A DNA stretch of 64,000 nucleotides, from the NCBI GenBank assembly GCA_002840435.1, contig PHAT01000001.1, positions 842,979 to 906,978 of the forward strand, given 5' to 3'. Source of the stretch: Deltaproteobacteria bacterium HGW-Deltaproteobacteria-6 (GTDB lineage: Bacteria > Desulfobacterota > Syntrophia > Syntrophales > Smithellaceae). The notes beneath the pieces are model-generated. The model saw nothing but the letters and a program-made list of their open reading frames with translations, was not told where the DNA came from and did not search any database. Shown here piece after piece: positions 17,607 through 25,142 of this stretch (within the stretch, counting starts at the first letter, position 1; each line of letters opens with the position of its first letter). The position numbers and the translations under genes were made by a program.

Positions 17607-17626
17607 ATTCCGGCCTGCGCCGGAAT
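17607..17626. repeat. REP-like palindrome (second copy)
   Basis: ATTCCGGC (17607-17614) pairs with GCCGGAAT (17619-17626) over CTGC, within TGGATT...AATGAC. This is the same architecture as 15257-15280 and like short repeats that are common between genes in many proteobacteria. Confidence 0.6.
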
Positions 17627-17688
17627 GACCTGATGAATAATTGATTTATAGTAATTGCCACACAGACAAGGAGACAAGTCGCTATTAC

Positions 17689-17813
17689 AGCGGCTTTGCA
17701 AAATGCTCCAGATGCAAGGCAGACAAGGTCTGAGGAATGAGGCGTATATTTATACGCCGCAGTGACGAAGGCCACAGTCGAACGCAGCAGATGGGGTATT
17801 TTCCAAAGCCGCT
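17689..17813. mobile_element. MITE-like element, about 125 bases
   Basis: Terminal inverted repeats of 16 bases, AGCGGCTTTGCAAAAT (17689-17704) and ATTTTCCAAAGCCGCT (17798-17813), match at 15 of 16 positions. In the middle is a perfect hairpin GGCGTATA-TT-TATACGCC (17741-17758). There is no coding capacity. The size, terminal repeats and inner palindrome are those of a miniature inverted-repeat element moved by another transposase. The right end supplies two of the three bases of the stop codon of the adjacent ATPase gene. No clear target duplication is visible. Confidence 0.6.
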
Positions 17814-18597
17814 ATTCTTTGATCAGCATCGTTGCCGGATCCAACAGCAACGCATCCTGTTTCGCGTTGGGCGACTGACCTTTCAGGGCCTTGAGGTATA
17901 CTTCCGGACCTTTGGCCGCCAACTGTACCAGCACATCGAATAAATCTTCCACATGCAGAAAAGAAAGGGGCAATCCATCTTCCTTGGGTGGTTCATGGCG
18001 ATGCGTGTGAACCGTGAACCAGATGCGCATGGAATACTTTTTCGCCAATTCTTTCAGTTCAAGAAGCAGACCACGTCCGGATTCATCAAACTTCAAGCCG
18101 TCGAGAATAACGGCATAGGGCTTGAAAATATTCTGCTGCATCAGATCAGTCAGTCTTTCTTCAAGTTTCGGAACGCTGAAACCCTCAACGCGAAAAGTCA
18201 TAATGAAACGATAATTGAGAATGCTCTCCCAATACTCGGTAACTTCTGCAGAATCATATTTTGACGCCATGTCGTTGAATAATTCGCGATACCAGACATC
18301 CACCTTGCTGACAGCATCATTCAAACTGACATGCAAAACAGGCCGCTCATTCATCATGGCATGCAGCGCCATCTGAACCAGTAAAGCGGTCTTACCCAGT
18401 CCGGCATGCGCCAAGACTGCGCCAAAACCGCCGTTAGGCAAAATATATTCGTCGTCGAATCCCAGATTCAAAAGCGGATTGCGTTGAATGATTTCTTTTT
18501 TGATCATGATCATATCCTCATAAGTTAAATGGATAACATTGTCTTCCCGTCTTAACGCTCTGCCAACCGCCATCATCTTTACTTCAGCCTCCAGCAT
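17812..18597 (-). CDS. RecA-superfamily (KaiC/DnaB-like) ATPase of unknown role
   Basis: A 261-residue protein with Walker A AHAGLGKT (63-70), followed by LLVQMALHAM as in DnaB/KaiC/RecA folds, and a Walker B-like strand YAVILDGL (161-168, Asp166). A later FTVHTHRH segment may be a sensor motif. No DNA-binding or membrane segment is obvious. It starts 15 bases after the fusA stop on the same strand and probably shares its transcript. Alternative ATGs at 18576 and 18573 lie downstream of a GGAGG. I do not recognise a specific family. Its stop codon overlaps a MITE-like element, so the original C terminus may have been longer. Confidence 0.75.
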   Translation of the reverse strand: MLEAEVKMMAVGRALRREDNVIHLTYEDMIMIKKEIIQRNPLLNLGFDDEYILPNGGFGAVLAHAGLGKTALLVQMALHAMMNERPVLHVSLNDAVSKVDVWYRELFNDMASKYDSAEVTEYWESILNYRFIMTFRVEGFSVPKLEERLTDLMQQNIFKPYAVILDGLKFDESGRGLLLELKELAKKYSMRIWFTVHTHRHEPPKEDGLPLSFLHVEDLFDVLVQLAAKGPEVYLKALKGQSPNAKQDALLLDPATMLIKE

Positions 18598-18612
18598 CCA
18601 GCCTTCAGCTTT

Positions 18613-20700
18613 TTATGCTGCCGTTTTCTTGTTTTGAGCCACTTCCAGAGCAATCTTTTCCGCAATCGACTGCGGCACCTGACGATAAAGAGCAAACTCC
18701 ATCGTAAACTGCGCTTTGCCCTGCGTAGATGAACGCAGGATGGTAGAAAAACCGAACATTTCCCCCAATGGGACCTGAGCTTCAATCACGCACATCACAC
18801 CCTCGTCCTGAGAACCGATAATCATGCCGCGGCGTTGATTCAGAAGCCCCATCACGGACCCTTGAAATTCAACCGGTGATTCCACAACAACTTTCATAAT
18901 CGGTTCATGAACAACCGGTTTGGCCCTGAGATATGCTTCTTTGAAAGCGCCGCGGGCGGCCGCCTGGAAAGCCATGTCCGAAGAATCCACCGCGTGGGAA
19001 GCGCCGTCATTGATGACGACTTTAACACCGGTAATCGGGAACTCGAGTTTGGGTCCTTTGGCCATGCTCTGTTTAAAACCTTTTTCGCAGGCCGGAATAT
19101 ATTGCGTGGGAATGGAACCGCCGAATATTTTGTTTTCAAAAACAAATTCCGCATCACTGATCGGTTCGATCCAGCCGGCAATCCGCCCGAACTGTCCGGA
19201 ACCACCGGTTTGCTTTTTATGCGTGTAGTTGAAATCCGCCCGCTGGGTGATGGTTTCACGGTAAGCCACGCGCGGGTTGCCTGTGGTCACTTCCGCATTG
19301 TATTCACGCTTCATTCTCTCCACGTAAATATCCAGATGCAGTTCGCCCATCCCTTCGATAATGGTTTCGTTGGTTTCGTGATCAACGTACGTTTTGAAGG
19401 TCGGGTCTTCCTTCGAGAATCGATTAAGGGCCTTCGACATGGCCATTTGCGACTTGTTGTCTTTCGGCACAATCGCCAGCGAGATAACCGGCTTGGGCAC
19501 ATACATGGAGGTCATGGTCATGTTGATGCCCGGCGATACAAACGTGTCGCCTGACGAGCATTCGATGCCGAATAAAGCGCCGATGTAACCGGCCCGCAGA
19601 TAATCGACTTCTTCCATCTGATCGGCGTGCATCCTCACGACGCGGCCAACCTTAACTTTTTTTCCGTTGCGTACATTGACGATCGTAGAACCTTTTTCCA
19701 CTGTTCCTTCGTATACGCGAATGTAGGTTAACTGGCCATACTGGCCGTCTTCCAGTTTAAACGCCAGCGCGACAATCGGTTTTTCCGAATCGCTCGTCAA
19801 TACAACCGGTTCTTCATTATTATCCATATCGAGGGCGATATTTTCTACTTCGGATGGCGTGGGCAAAAGATAGGTCACACCATCGAGCAGCGGCTGAACC
19901 GCTTTGTTTTTATAGGCCGACCCCATGTAAACCGGGGTGAGTTCTCTTTTTAATGTTCCTTTGCGAACGGCGGCATAAAGCATTTCCGAAGTAATTTCTT
20001 TTTCCTCCAGAATGGTTTCCGTCAGTTCGTCGGAAAACAGGGACGCGGCTTCAACGAGTTCTTCCCGTTTCGTTCTGGCTTCATCGAGGAGTTGTTCCGG
20101 AATGGCTTCAATGCGAATATCTTCACCGTTATCGCCGTCAAAATACATCGCTTTCATGCCCACCAGATCGACCACACCCTGAAGTTCCGTTTCCAGTCCG
20201 ATAGGAATCTGCATGGCAACGGCGTTATGACCCAGTTTGGAGCGCAATTGCTCGATTACACGGAAAGGATTGGCGCCGCTGCGGTCGCATTTGTTGACGA
20301 AAGCAATGCAGGGGACTTTATAACGCTTCATCTGATGATCAACGGTAATGGACTGCGACTGCACACCGCCCACTGAACATAAAACGAGGATCGCACCGTC
20401 CAGAACACGCAGGGATCTTTCTACTTCAATCGTGAAATCGACGTGGCCGGGCGTATCAATGATATTAATTTCATGCCCTTTCCATTCGCAATAGGTCGCG
20501 GCCGATGCGATGGTAATGCCTCTTTCTTTTTCCAGGTCCATGGAATCCATGGTCGCACCTACGCCGTCTTTGCCTTTCACATCATGGATGGCATGAATTC
20601 TTTTCGTGTAAAAAAGAATCCGCTCACTGAGCGTGGTTTTGCCGGAATCGATATGCGCACTGATCCCGATATTGCGTATTTTCTGATCGTCGAACTTCAT
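18613..20700 (-). CDS. fusA: Elongation factor G, spdEFG1/mitochondrial type
   Basis: Translocation GTPase of 695 residues. The G1 motif is AHIDSGKT (15-22), with serine where classical bacterial EF-G has alanine, followed by [20 protein letters not shown]; the G3 DTPGHVD (82-88) keeps the catalytic His86, and G4 is NKCD (136-139). These match the spirochaete/planctomycete/deltaproteobacterial EF-G class related to mitochondrial EF-G1. Domains II-V follow in full, including [13 protein letters not shown]. No str-operon genes (rpsL, rpsG, tuf) are adjacent. A structured leader with a terminator precedes it. Confidence 0.95.
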   Translation of the reverse strand: MKFDDQKIRNIGISAHIDSGKTTLSERILFYTKRIHAIHDVKGKDGVGATMDSMDLEKERGITIASAATYCEWKGHEINIIDTPGHVDFTIEVERSLRVLDGAILVLCSVGGVQSQSITVDHQMKRYKVPCIAFVNKCDRSGANPFRVIEQLRSKLGHNAVAMQIPIGLETELQGVVDLVGMKAMYFDGDNGEDIRIEAIPEQLLDEARTKREELVEAASLFSDELTETILEEKEITSEMLYAAVRKGTLKRELTPVYMGSAYKNKAVQPLLDGVTYLLPTPSEVENIALDMDNNEEPVVLTSDSEKPIVALAFKLEDGQYGQLTYIRVYEGTVEKGSTIVNVRNGKKVKVGRVVRMHADQMEEVDYLRAGYIGALFGIECSSGDTFVSPGINMTMTSMYVPKPVISLAIVPKDNKSQMAMSKALNRFSKEDPTFKTYVDHETNETIIEGMGELHLDIYVERMKREYNAEVTTGNPRVAYRETITQRADFNYTHKKQTGGSGQFGRIAGWIEPISDAEFVFENKIFGGSIPTQYIPACEKGFKQSMAKGPKLEFPITGVKVVINDGASHAVDSSDMAFQAAARGAFKEAYLRAKPVVHEPIMKVVVESPVEFQGSVMGLLNQRRGMIIGSQDEGVMCVIEAQVPLGEMFGFSTILRSSTQGKAQFTMEFALYRQVPQSIAEKIALEVAQNKKTAA

Positions 20701-20810
20701 GATACTTTCCTCTCCTGAATAAAAACTAATCTTTCGTTATTCAATTACATCGTTTCTTACCGAAGGTGCCCACTACCCTGCTCGCTTCACTCGCGGGATT
20801 GTTCAACTAA

Positions 20811-20842
20811 CCAATTCCGCCGCGCTTCGCTTACGAAATTGG
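20811..20842 (-). other. Hairpin in the fusA leader
   Basis: CCAATTCCG (20811-20819) can pair with CGAAATTGG (20834-20842) with one mismatch. A second GC-rich inverted segment lies at 20776-20797. Both fall between the upstream terminator and the fusA ribosome-binding site, within the 378-base gap 20701-21078. Confidence 0.4.
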
Positions 20843-20853
20843 AGTTTCACTAT

Positions 20854-20896
20854 AAAAAAAACCCCCGCATTTGGAAGAGTCTCTGCCAGATGGGGG
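20854..20896 (-). terminator. Intrinsic terminator upstream of fusA
   Basis: Read on the minus strand: CCCCC (20892-20896) pairs with GGGGG (20862-20866), with an inner interrupted stem ATCTGG/CCAAAT and AGAGACTCTT loop, followed by a run of eight T (20854-20861). It lies about 155 bases before the fusA ATG and after a promoter on the same strand, and no minus-strand gene lies upstream, so it would stop a transcript that begins within this same gap. Confidence 0.75.
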
Positions 20897-20932
20897 ATCC
20901 ACCGTAATCGAGCCAAGTAATAAGAACTTGGC
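20854..20932 (-). ncRNA. Candidate short RNA or attenuated fusA leader
   Basis: Between a minus-strand promoter (20935-20961) and the terminator at 20854-20896 is about 75 bases of likely transcript. It starts in or next to a perfect hairpin GCCAAGT-N7-ACTTGGC (20912-20932), then has the linker CGATTACGGTGGATC before the terminator stem. I could not match it to a riboswitch or known small RNA class. Either a free small RNA or a transcription-attenuation leader controlling fusA is possible. Confidence 0.4.
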
Positions 20933-20934
20933 CT

Positions 20935-20961
20935 TCTATATTTTTAGTCGGCATTTGTCAA
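20935..20961 (-). promoter_or_regulatory. Promoter for the fusA leader
   Basis: On the minus strand a perfect -35 TTGACA (20956-20961) is followed by TATAGA (20935-20940) after 15 bases; with 17 bases the hexamer is TAGAAG. The perfect -35 box makes initiation here likely, although the spacing is ambiguous. Confidence 0.5.
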
Positions 20962-21001
20962 GCTAATGTTTTAATGTAATCTTATTTTTAAATACTATGT
21001 A

Positions 21002-21030
21002 TTGACCATAATCAATCCTGCCGATATATT
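21002..21030 (+). promoter_or_regulatory. Sigma-70-type promoter for the transglutaminase-ABC operon
   Basis: TTGACC (21002-21007), a 17-base spacer and TATATT (21025-21030), 48 bases before the ATG at 21079. Confidence 0.6.
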
Positions 21031-21078
21031 ATTATCGTTATATTCACTCGCTTTAATATTTCAGAAAGATTACGGAAC

Positions 21079-22545
21079 ATGACAAAATTAAAATGGAATA
21101 TTACCTGGGGCATTGTAATCACTCTGATTTTTGTTGTACTGCTTGCCATGCGCCTGGGATTGTTTAAGGAAAAAGAAGCACCAGGCCCGGTCAGGCAAAC
21201 GATTGAAGCTTCACGTACACCGGAATCCTGGATGAATATTTATCAAAACAAGCATAAAATCGGCGTAATCCGTCGTAATTTCAATAAATTGGAAAATGGC
21301 CGCTTCCAGACAGAAGAATTTGTCACGATGCAGATCAATACCATGGGTGTCCTGCAGGTGCTCAATTTATCGACGGAAACAGAACTTAATCCCGACATGA
21401 CTTTCTCTTCTTTCAACTTTGAGCTCAATTCCAGTTTGTTTCGTTTCACGGCCCGCGGCTACGCCGGCAAAGATAAACTCACTTTATATGCCGGGCTCCC
21501 CCATGCGCAGCAAAAAACAATCATCCCCATCAAGGATATTCCCCATATCAGCGGCAATATTTATGAAGCAGCCTTTCGGGGCAGTCTGGAAAAAGATAAA
21601 ACCCGCAATTTCAGTATTTTTGATCCCTCTACGCTGGCTTTGCGCAAAATATCCGTTACACGTCATGCGGATGAAATTATCCCGATAATGGGAAAACGCG
21701 TTCTGACGCAAAAATTCTGCGCCGACTTTATGGGTGCTAAAAATTGCGCCTGGCTGGCTAAAGACGGGGAAATATTAAAAGAAACAGGGATTCTGGGGCT
21801 TTCCATGGAAAAGGTCAGCGCCAGTCAGGCCAAGGAAGGGCTCAATGCCAGGGACGGCGTTGATTTTACTCAGCTCGCTTCGATTCCCTCTAATATAAAT
21901 ATCGCCACACCTTCAAAATTAACGGAGATAAAAATCAAAATTGACGGTATCCGTAATTTGCCTGTTCTCCTGCAAGGAGGCCGGCAAAATTTCCATCAGA
22001 ACATTTTAACAATTACTCAGGAGAAAATTCCGAATGCAACGACACAAAACATACCATCACTCTTTCTGAAGTATTTGCAGCCTTCACCGCTTGTTCAATC
22101 CAATGCCCCGGAGATGAAAACACAGGTGGAAAAAATTATTCATCATACGGACAGTCCGCAAATCAAGCTTCAAAAAATCGTTCACTGGGTTTACCGCACC
22201 ATAGAAAAAAAGCCGGTATTGTCCGTGCCCAATGCGTTGGAAGTCTTAAAAAACAAAACAGGCGATTGCAATGAACACGCGATTTTAACCGCCGCACTCT
22301 TGCGTTCCGCGGGTATTCCCGCTCAGATTGAAAACGGGCTTGTCTATCTCAACGGCCGTTTTTATTATCATGCCTGGAATCTGGCCTATATCGGACAATG
22401 GGTTACGGCGGACGCTGTCTTTAACCAGATTCCCGCCGATGTCACACATATCCGCCTGACACGCGGTGAAGGCGGCGAACAACTGGATTTACTGGGTGTT
22501 ATGGGTAAAATAAAATTGGAGGTCACATCCGCAAAAAATGATTGA
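21079..22545 (+). CDS. Membrane-anchored transglutaminase-like protein
   Basis: A 488-residue protein with an N-terminal membrane anchor (about residues 9-27), a long unrecognised extracytoplasmic region, and a C-terminal transglutaminase-like domain. The catalytic triad is visible: Cys397 in KTGDCNEHA, His431 in YYHAWN and Asp445 in VTADAVFNQ. Prokaryotic members are usually proteases or peptide-modifying enzymes; the substrate here is unknown. Its last 8 bases overlap the ATG of the ABC ATPase gene, so it is coupled to an exporter. Confidence 0.8.
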   Translation: MTKLKWNITWGIVITLIFVVLLAMRLGLFKEKEAPGPVRQTIEASRTPESWMNIYQNKHKIGVIRRNFNKLENGRFQTEEFVTMQINTMGVLQVLNLSTETELNPDMTFSSFNFELNSSLFRFTARGYAGKDKLTLYAGLPHAQQKTIIPIKDIPHISGNIYEAAFRGSLEKDKTRNFSIFDPSTLALRKISVTRHADEIIPIMGKRVLTQKFCADFMGAKNCAWLAKDGEILKETGILGLSMEKVSASQAKEGLNARDGVDFTQLASIPSNINIATPSKLTEIKIKIDGIRNLPVLLQGGRQNFHQNILTITQEKIPNATTQNIPSLFLKYLQPSPLVQSNAPEMKTQVEKIIHHTDSPQIKLQKIVHWVYRTIEKKPVLSVPNALEVLKNKTGDCNEHAILTAALLRSAGIPAQIENGLVYLNGRFYYHAWNLAYIGQWVTADAVFNQIPADVTHIRLTRGEGGEQLDLLGVMGKIKLEVTSAKND

Positions 22546-23263
22546 ACTTAGCAACCTGTCCAAAGATTACGGTACGACGCTGGCCGTCAATGATTTGAGC
22601 CTGGATGTGGCAGCAGGAGAAATTTATGGATTCATCGGTCCCAACGGCGCGGGTAAAACCACGACGATCCGCATGATGGGCGGTATTATCGAGCCGACGG
22701 CCGGAAACATCACCATTGCCGGAATCGATTTAAAAAAAGACCCGGTTGCCGCAAAAAAGATCATCGGCTTCGTGCCGGACAGGCCTTTTTTATATGAGAA
22801 GCTGACCGGCATGGAGTTTCTTAAATTCATCGCTGATTTATACAACGTGGATACGCGGACGCTCTCCCGCAGATCGGAGGAGCTTTTAAAACAATTCGCC
22901 CTGTGGGAGTGGGCCAATGAAATCATTGAAGCCTATTCGCACGGGATGAAGCAAAGACTGATTATCGCCGCGGCGCTGCTCCATGATCCCAAAGTGCTGG
23001 TCATCGACGAGCCAATGGTCGGGCTTGACCCTCAGGCCGTGCACATGGTCAGGGATATTCTTAAAGGGCTGGCCCGGCAAAATGTCACCGTTTTTGTTTC
23101 CACGCATACCTTAAGCCTTGCGGAAGATTTGTGTGATAGAATCGGCGTCATCCACAAAGGAACACTGCTGGCACAGGGCACCGTTGCCGAGTTGAACAGG
23201 GCCGCTCAGACCGGCGAAGCCAAACTGGAAGAAGTATTTTTAACTTTGGTTCGGGAAGCATAA
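22538..23263 (+). CDS. ABC transporter ATP-binding protein
   Basis: ATPase subunit of 241 residues. Walker A is GPNGAGKT (34-41), the signature is the divergent YSHGMKQR, Walker B is VLVIDEPMVGLD, and the switch histidine lies in FVSTHTL. It resembles ABC-2 type export ATPases. The next gene (4 bases downstream) encodes the membrane partner. Confidence 0.93.
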   Translation: MIELSNLSKDYGTTLAVNDLSLDVAAGEIYGFIGPNGAGKTTTIRMMGGIIEPTAGNITIAGIDLKKDPVAAKKIIGFVPDRPFLYEKLTGMEFLKFIADLYNVDTRTLSRRSEELLKQFALWEWANEIIEAYSHGMKQRLIIAAALLHDPKVLVIDEPMVGLDPQAVHMVRDILKGLARQNVTVFVSTHTLSLAEDLCDRIGVIHKGTLLAQGTVAELNRAAQTGEAKLEEVFLTLVREA

Positions 23264-23267
23264 ACCT

Positions 23268-24965
23268 ATGAAGAGCACGGTATTGACATTATTGAGGCCG
23301 CGACTGCTTTCCGCCGGAAATGGATTGAGGGCGGATTCGAAAAATAATCACCGGATGCGTCTTTTCCTGTTTTCCTTTGTCGGTTTGATTTTCTGGATCG
23401 GCGCCTTTTTAATTTTTTACCGTGTTTTAATCTATTTTCAAAGTGTGCAGGATTTCGGCGACATCCTGGCCATGAAACTTCTTTCCATGATGATCATCAC
23501 GTTCTTCACCCTTTTGCTTTTCAGCAGCATCATCAACAGTCTTTCTCACCTGTATTTAAGCCGTGACCTGTCGCTTACGCATTCCCTGCCGGTTACGATC
23601 GGGAATATTTTCCTTGCGCGATGGCTTAGCAGTTCTTTTGATTCCTCATGGATGGTGATGGCCTTCAGCCTTCCCATTTTCCTATCGTACGGTCTGGTCT
23701 ACAAAGCCGCTATCTTTTTTTATCTGATCGCCTTTGCGGCTATTATCTGCATGTGTCTGATCGCTTCAGCCATCAGCAGCCTGATCGTCTTATTAGGTGC
23801 GGCAACGCTCCCCGCGGGAAAAATCCGCACCCTTTTTGTCATCCTGGGCGTTGGTCTGTCGATACTGCTCATCATTGTTTTAAGGATGATCCGGCCCGAA
23901 CAACTTGTGAATCCTGACAGTTTTGCCTCGGTTGTTCTTTATTTAAATTCCATGCAGACGCTCGATCTGCCTTATCTTCCCACCACCTGGATCACGGATA
24001 CGGTGCGTCTGGCTTTGAAAAAAGAATGGAGTCAGTCGTTATTTAATCTGGCTCTTTCGGCCAGTTGTTTTTTTTCTCTGATTTTTTTAAACCAAATGGC
24101 CGCCTCCGCCATCTATTTTCGCGGCTTCTCCCGAGCACAGACAACCGCCAAAAGGCTTTTCTCACCGTTTAAATTCCGCGGACACAGTTGGGAAAGCCTG
24201 TTGAATTTTTTATCGCGCCCGGCAAAAGCTTTTGCCGTAAAGGAAATTCGTTCGTTCTTTCGAGATTCCACGCAATGGCCGCAATTGTTTTTAATCTGCG
24301 CATTGATTGTTGTTTATCTGTATAATTTCTCCGTTCTGCCTTTGGATCGATCACCCATGAAAACGGTCTACCTGCAAAATGTCTTTTCTTTTTTAAATGT
24401 GGGACTGGCCGCTTTTGTGCTTTCGGCCATCGCCGCCCGTTTTGTTTTTCCGGCGGTCAGCATGGAAGGGGAAGCTTTCTGGATTATTCAGTCCGCGCCC
24501 GTTTCCATAAAAACGTTCCTCTGGATCAAATTCTTTCTTTACTACATCCCGCTGCTTATTCTGTCGGAAATCCTGATTGTCGTTTCCAACATCCTCCTGG
24601 GGGTTACGCCATTTATGATGTTTTTATCCGTCCTGACGATATTTTGTCTCGTACCCGCCATCGTCGCACTTGCCGTGGGACTGGGCGCCCGCTATCCGGA
24701 CTTCAAATCGGAAAATCCGGCCCTGTCGGCAACCAGTTTCGGCGGGGTCCTTTTTATGCTGATCAGTTTTGGTTTGATTGCTCTGGTCATTATTCTGGAG
24801 GCGGGACCGGTTTATCGAATCTTTATGTCGAGAATGCACGGCCACGGCTTTTCTCTTCTGCAAATTATCTGGTTTATCCTTTCCTTCACTTTAGTACTGT
24901 TTCTTTGCGTTTTTGCAGTCTTTTACCCCATGAAACTGGGTGAAAAGAATCTGCTGAAAAGATGA
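23268..24965 (+). CDS. ABC exporter membrane protein
   Basis: A 565-residue integral membrane protein with at least ten hydrophobic stretches, for example FLFSFVGLIFWIGAFLIFY near the N terminus and IIWFILSFTLVLFLCVFAVF at the C terminus. Central AVKEIRSFFRDSTQWPQL is typical of large ABC-2-type permeases. With the preceding ATPase it should form an exporter; the transglutaminase-like protein encoded first in the operon may act on or with the cargo. Cargo unknown. Confidence 0.8.
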   Translation: MKSTVLTLLRPRLLSAGNGLRADSKNNHRMRLFLFSFVGLIFWIGAFLIFYRVLIYFQSVQDFGDILAMKLLSMMIITFFTLLLFSSIINSLSHLYLSRDLSLTHSLPVTIGNIFLARWLSSSFDSSWMVMAFSLPIFLSYGLVYKAAIFFYLIAFAAIICMCLIASAISSLIVLLGAATLPAGKIRTLFVILGVGLSILLIIVLRMIRPEQLVNPDSFASVVLYLNSMQTLDLPYLPTTWITDTVRLALKKEWSQSLFNLALSASCFFSLIFLNQMAASAIYFRGFSRAQTTAKRLFSPFKFRGHSWESLLNFLSRPAKAFAVKEIRSFFRDSTQWPQLFLICALIVVYLYNFSVLPLDRSPMKTVYLQNVFSFLNVGLAAFVLSAIAARFVFPAVSMEGEAFWIIQSAPVSIKTFLWIKFFLYYIPLLILSEILIVVSNILLGVTPFMMFLSVLTIFCLVPAIVALAVGLGARYPDFKSENPALSATSFGGVLFMLISFGLIALVIILEAGPVYRIFMSRMHGHGFSLLQIIWFILSFTLVLFLCVFAVFYPMKLGEKNLLKR

Positions 24966-24967
24966 TT

Positions 24968-25018
24968 GCCGGCCAGCCTGATGAAAATCTTTCATCACCG
25001 TAATCAGGAAGGCCCGGA
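24968..25018. repeat. Imperfect inverted repeat after the ABC operon
   Basis: CCGGCCAGCCTGAT pairs imperfectly with ATCAGGAAGGCCCGG (25003-25017), and inside it GATGAAA (24980-24986) pairs with TTTCATC (24990-24996). It starts 2 bases after the permease stop. No T run follows, so it is more likely an mRNA 3' structure or a repeat than a classical terminator. Confidence 0.45.
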
Positions 25019-25042
25019 AATCGTCAGAAGTTGAAAATTATC

Positions 25043-25071
25043 TTGATTTTAGTCGCCGGATAGGCTAAACA
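25043..25071 (+). promoter_or_regulatory. Possible promoter for EF-G-II and moaB/mog
   Basis: TTGATT (25043-25048), a 17-base spacer, and TAAACA (25066-25071), about 70 bases before the ATG at 25143. Matches to consensus are moderate. Confidence 0.35.
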
Positions 25072-25142
25072 TCCCCGCATTCTGAATGACCCGTTTCATC
25101 AGATCTTTTGAGGATCTTGTTGAGATATTGAAAGGAGTTTTC

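Noticed and set aside
20854-20932. A known riboswitch upstream of fusA
   Set aside because: I compared the visible hairpins with recalled preQ1, TPP, SAM, glycine, fluoride, guanidine, c-di-GMP and glutamine classes and found no matching conserved core; so it is listed only as an unnamed candidate.
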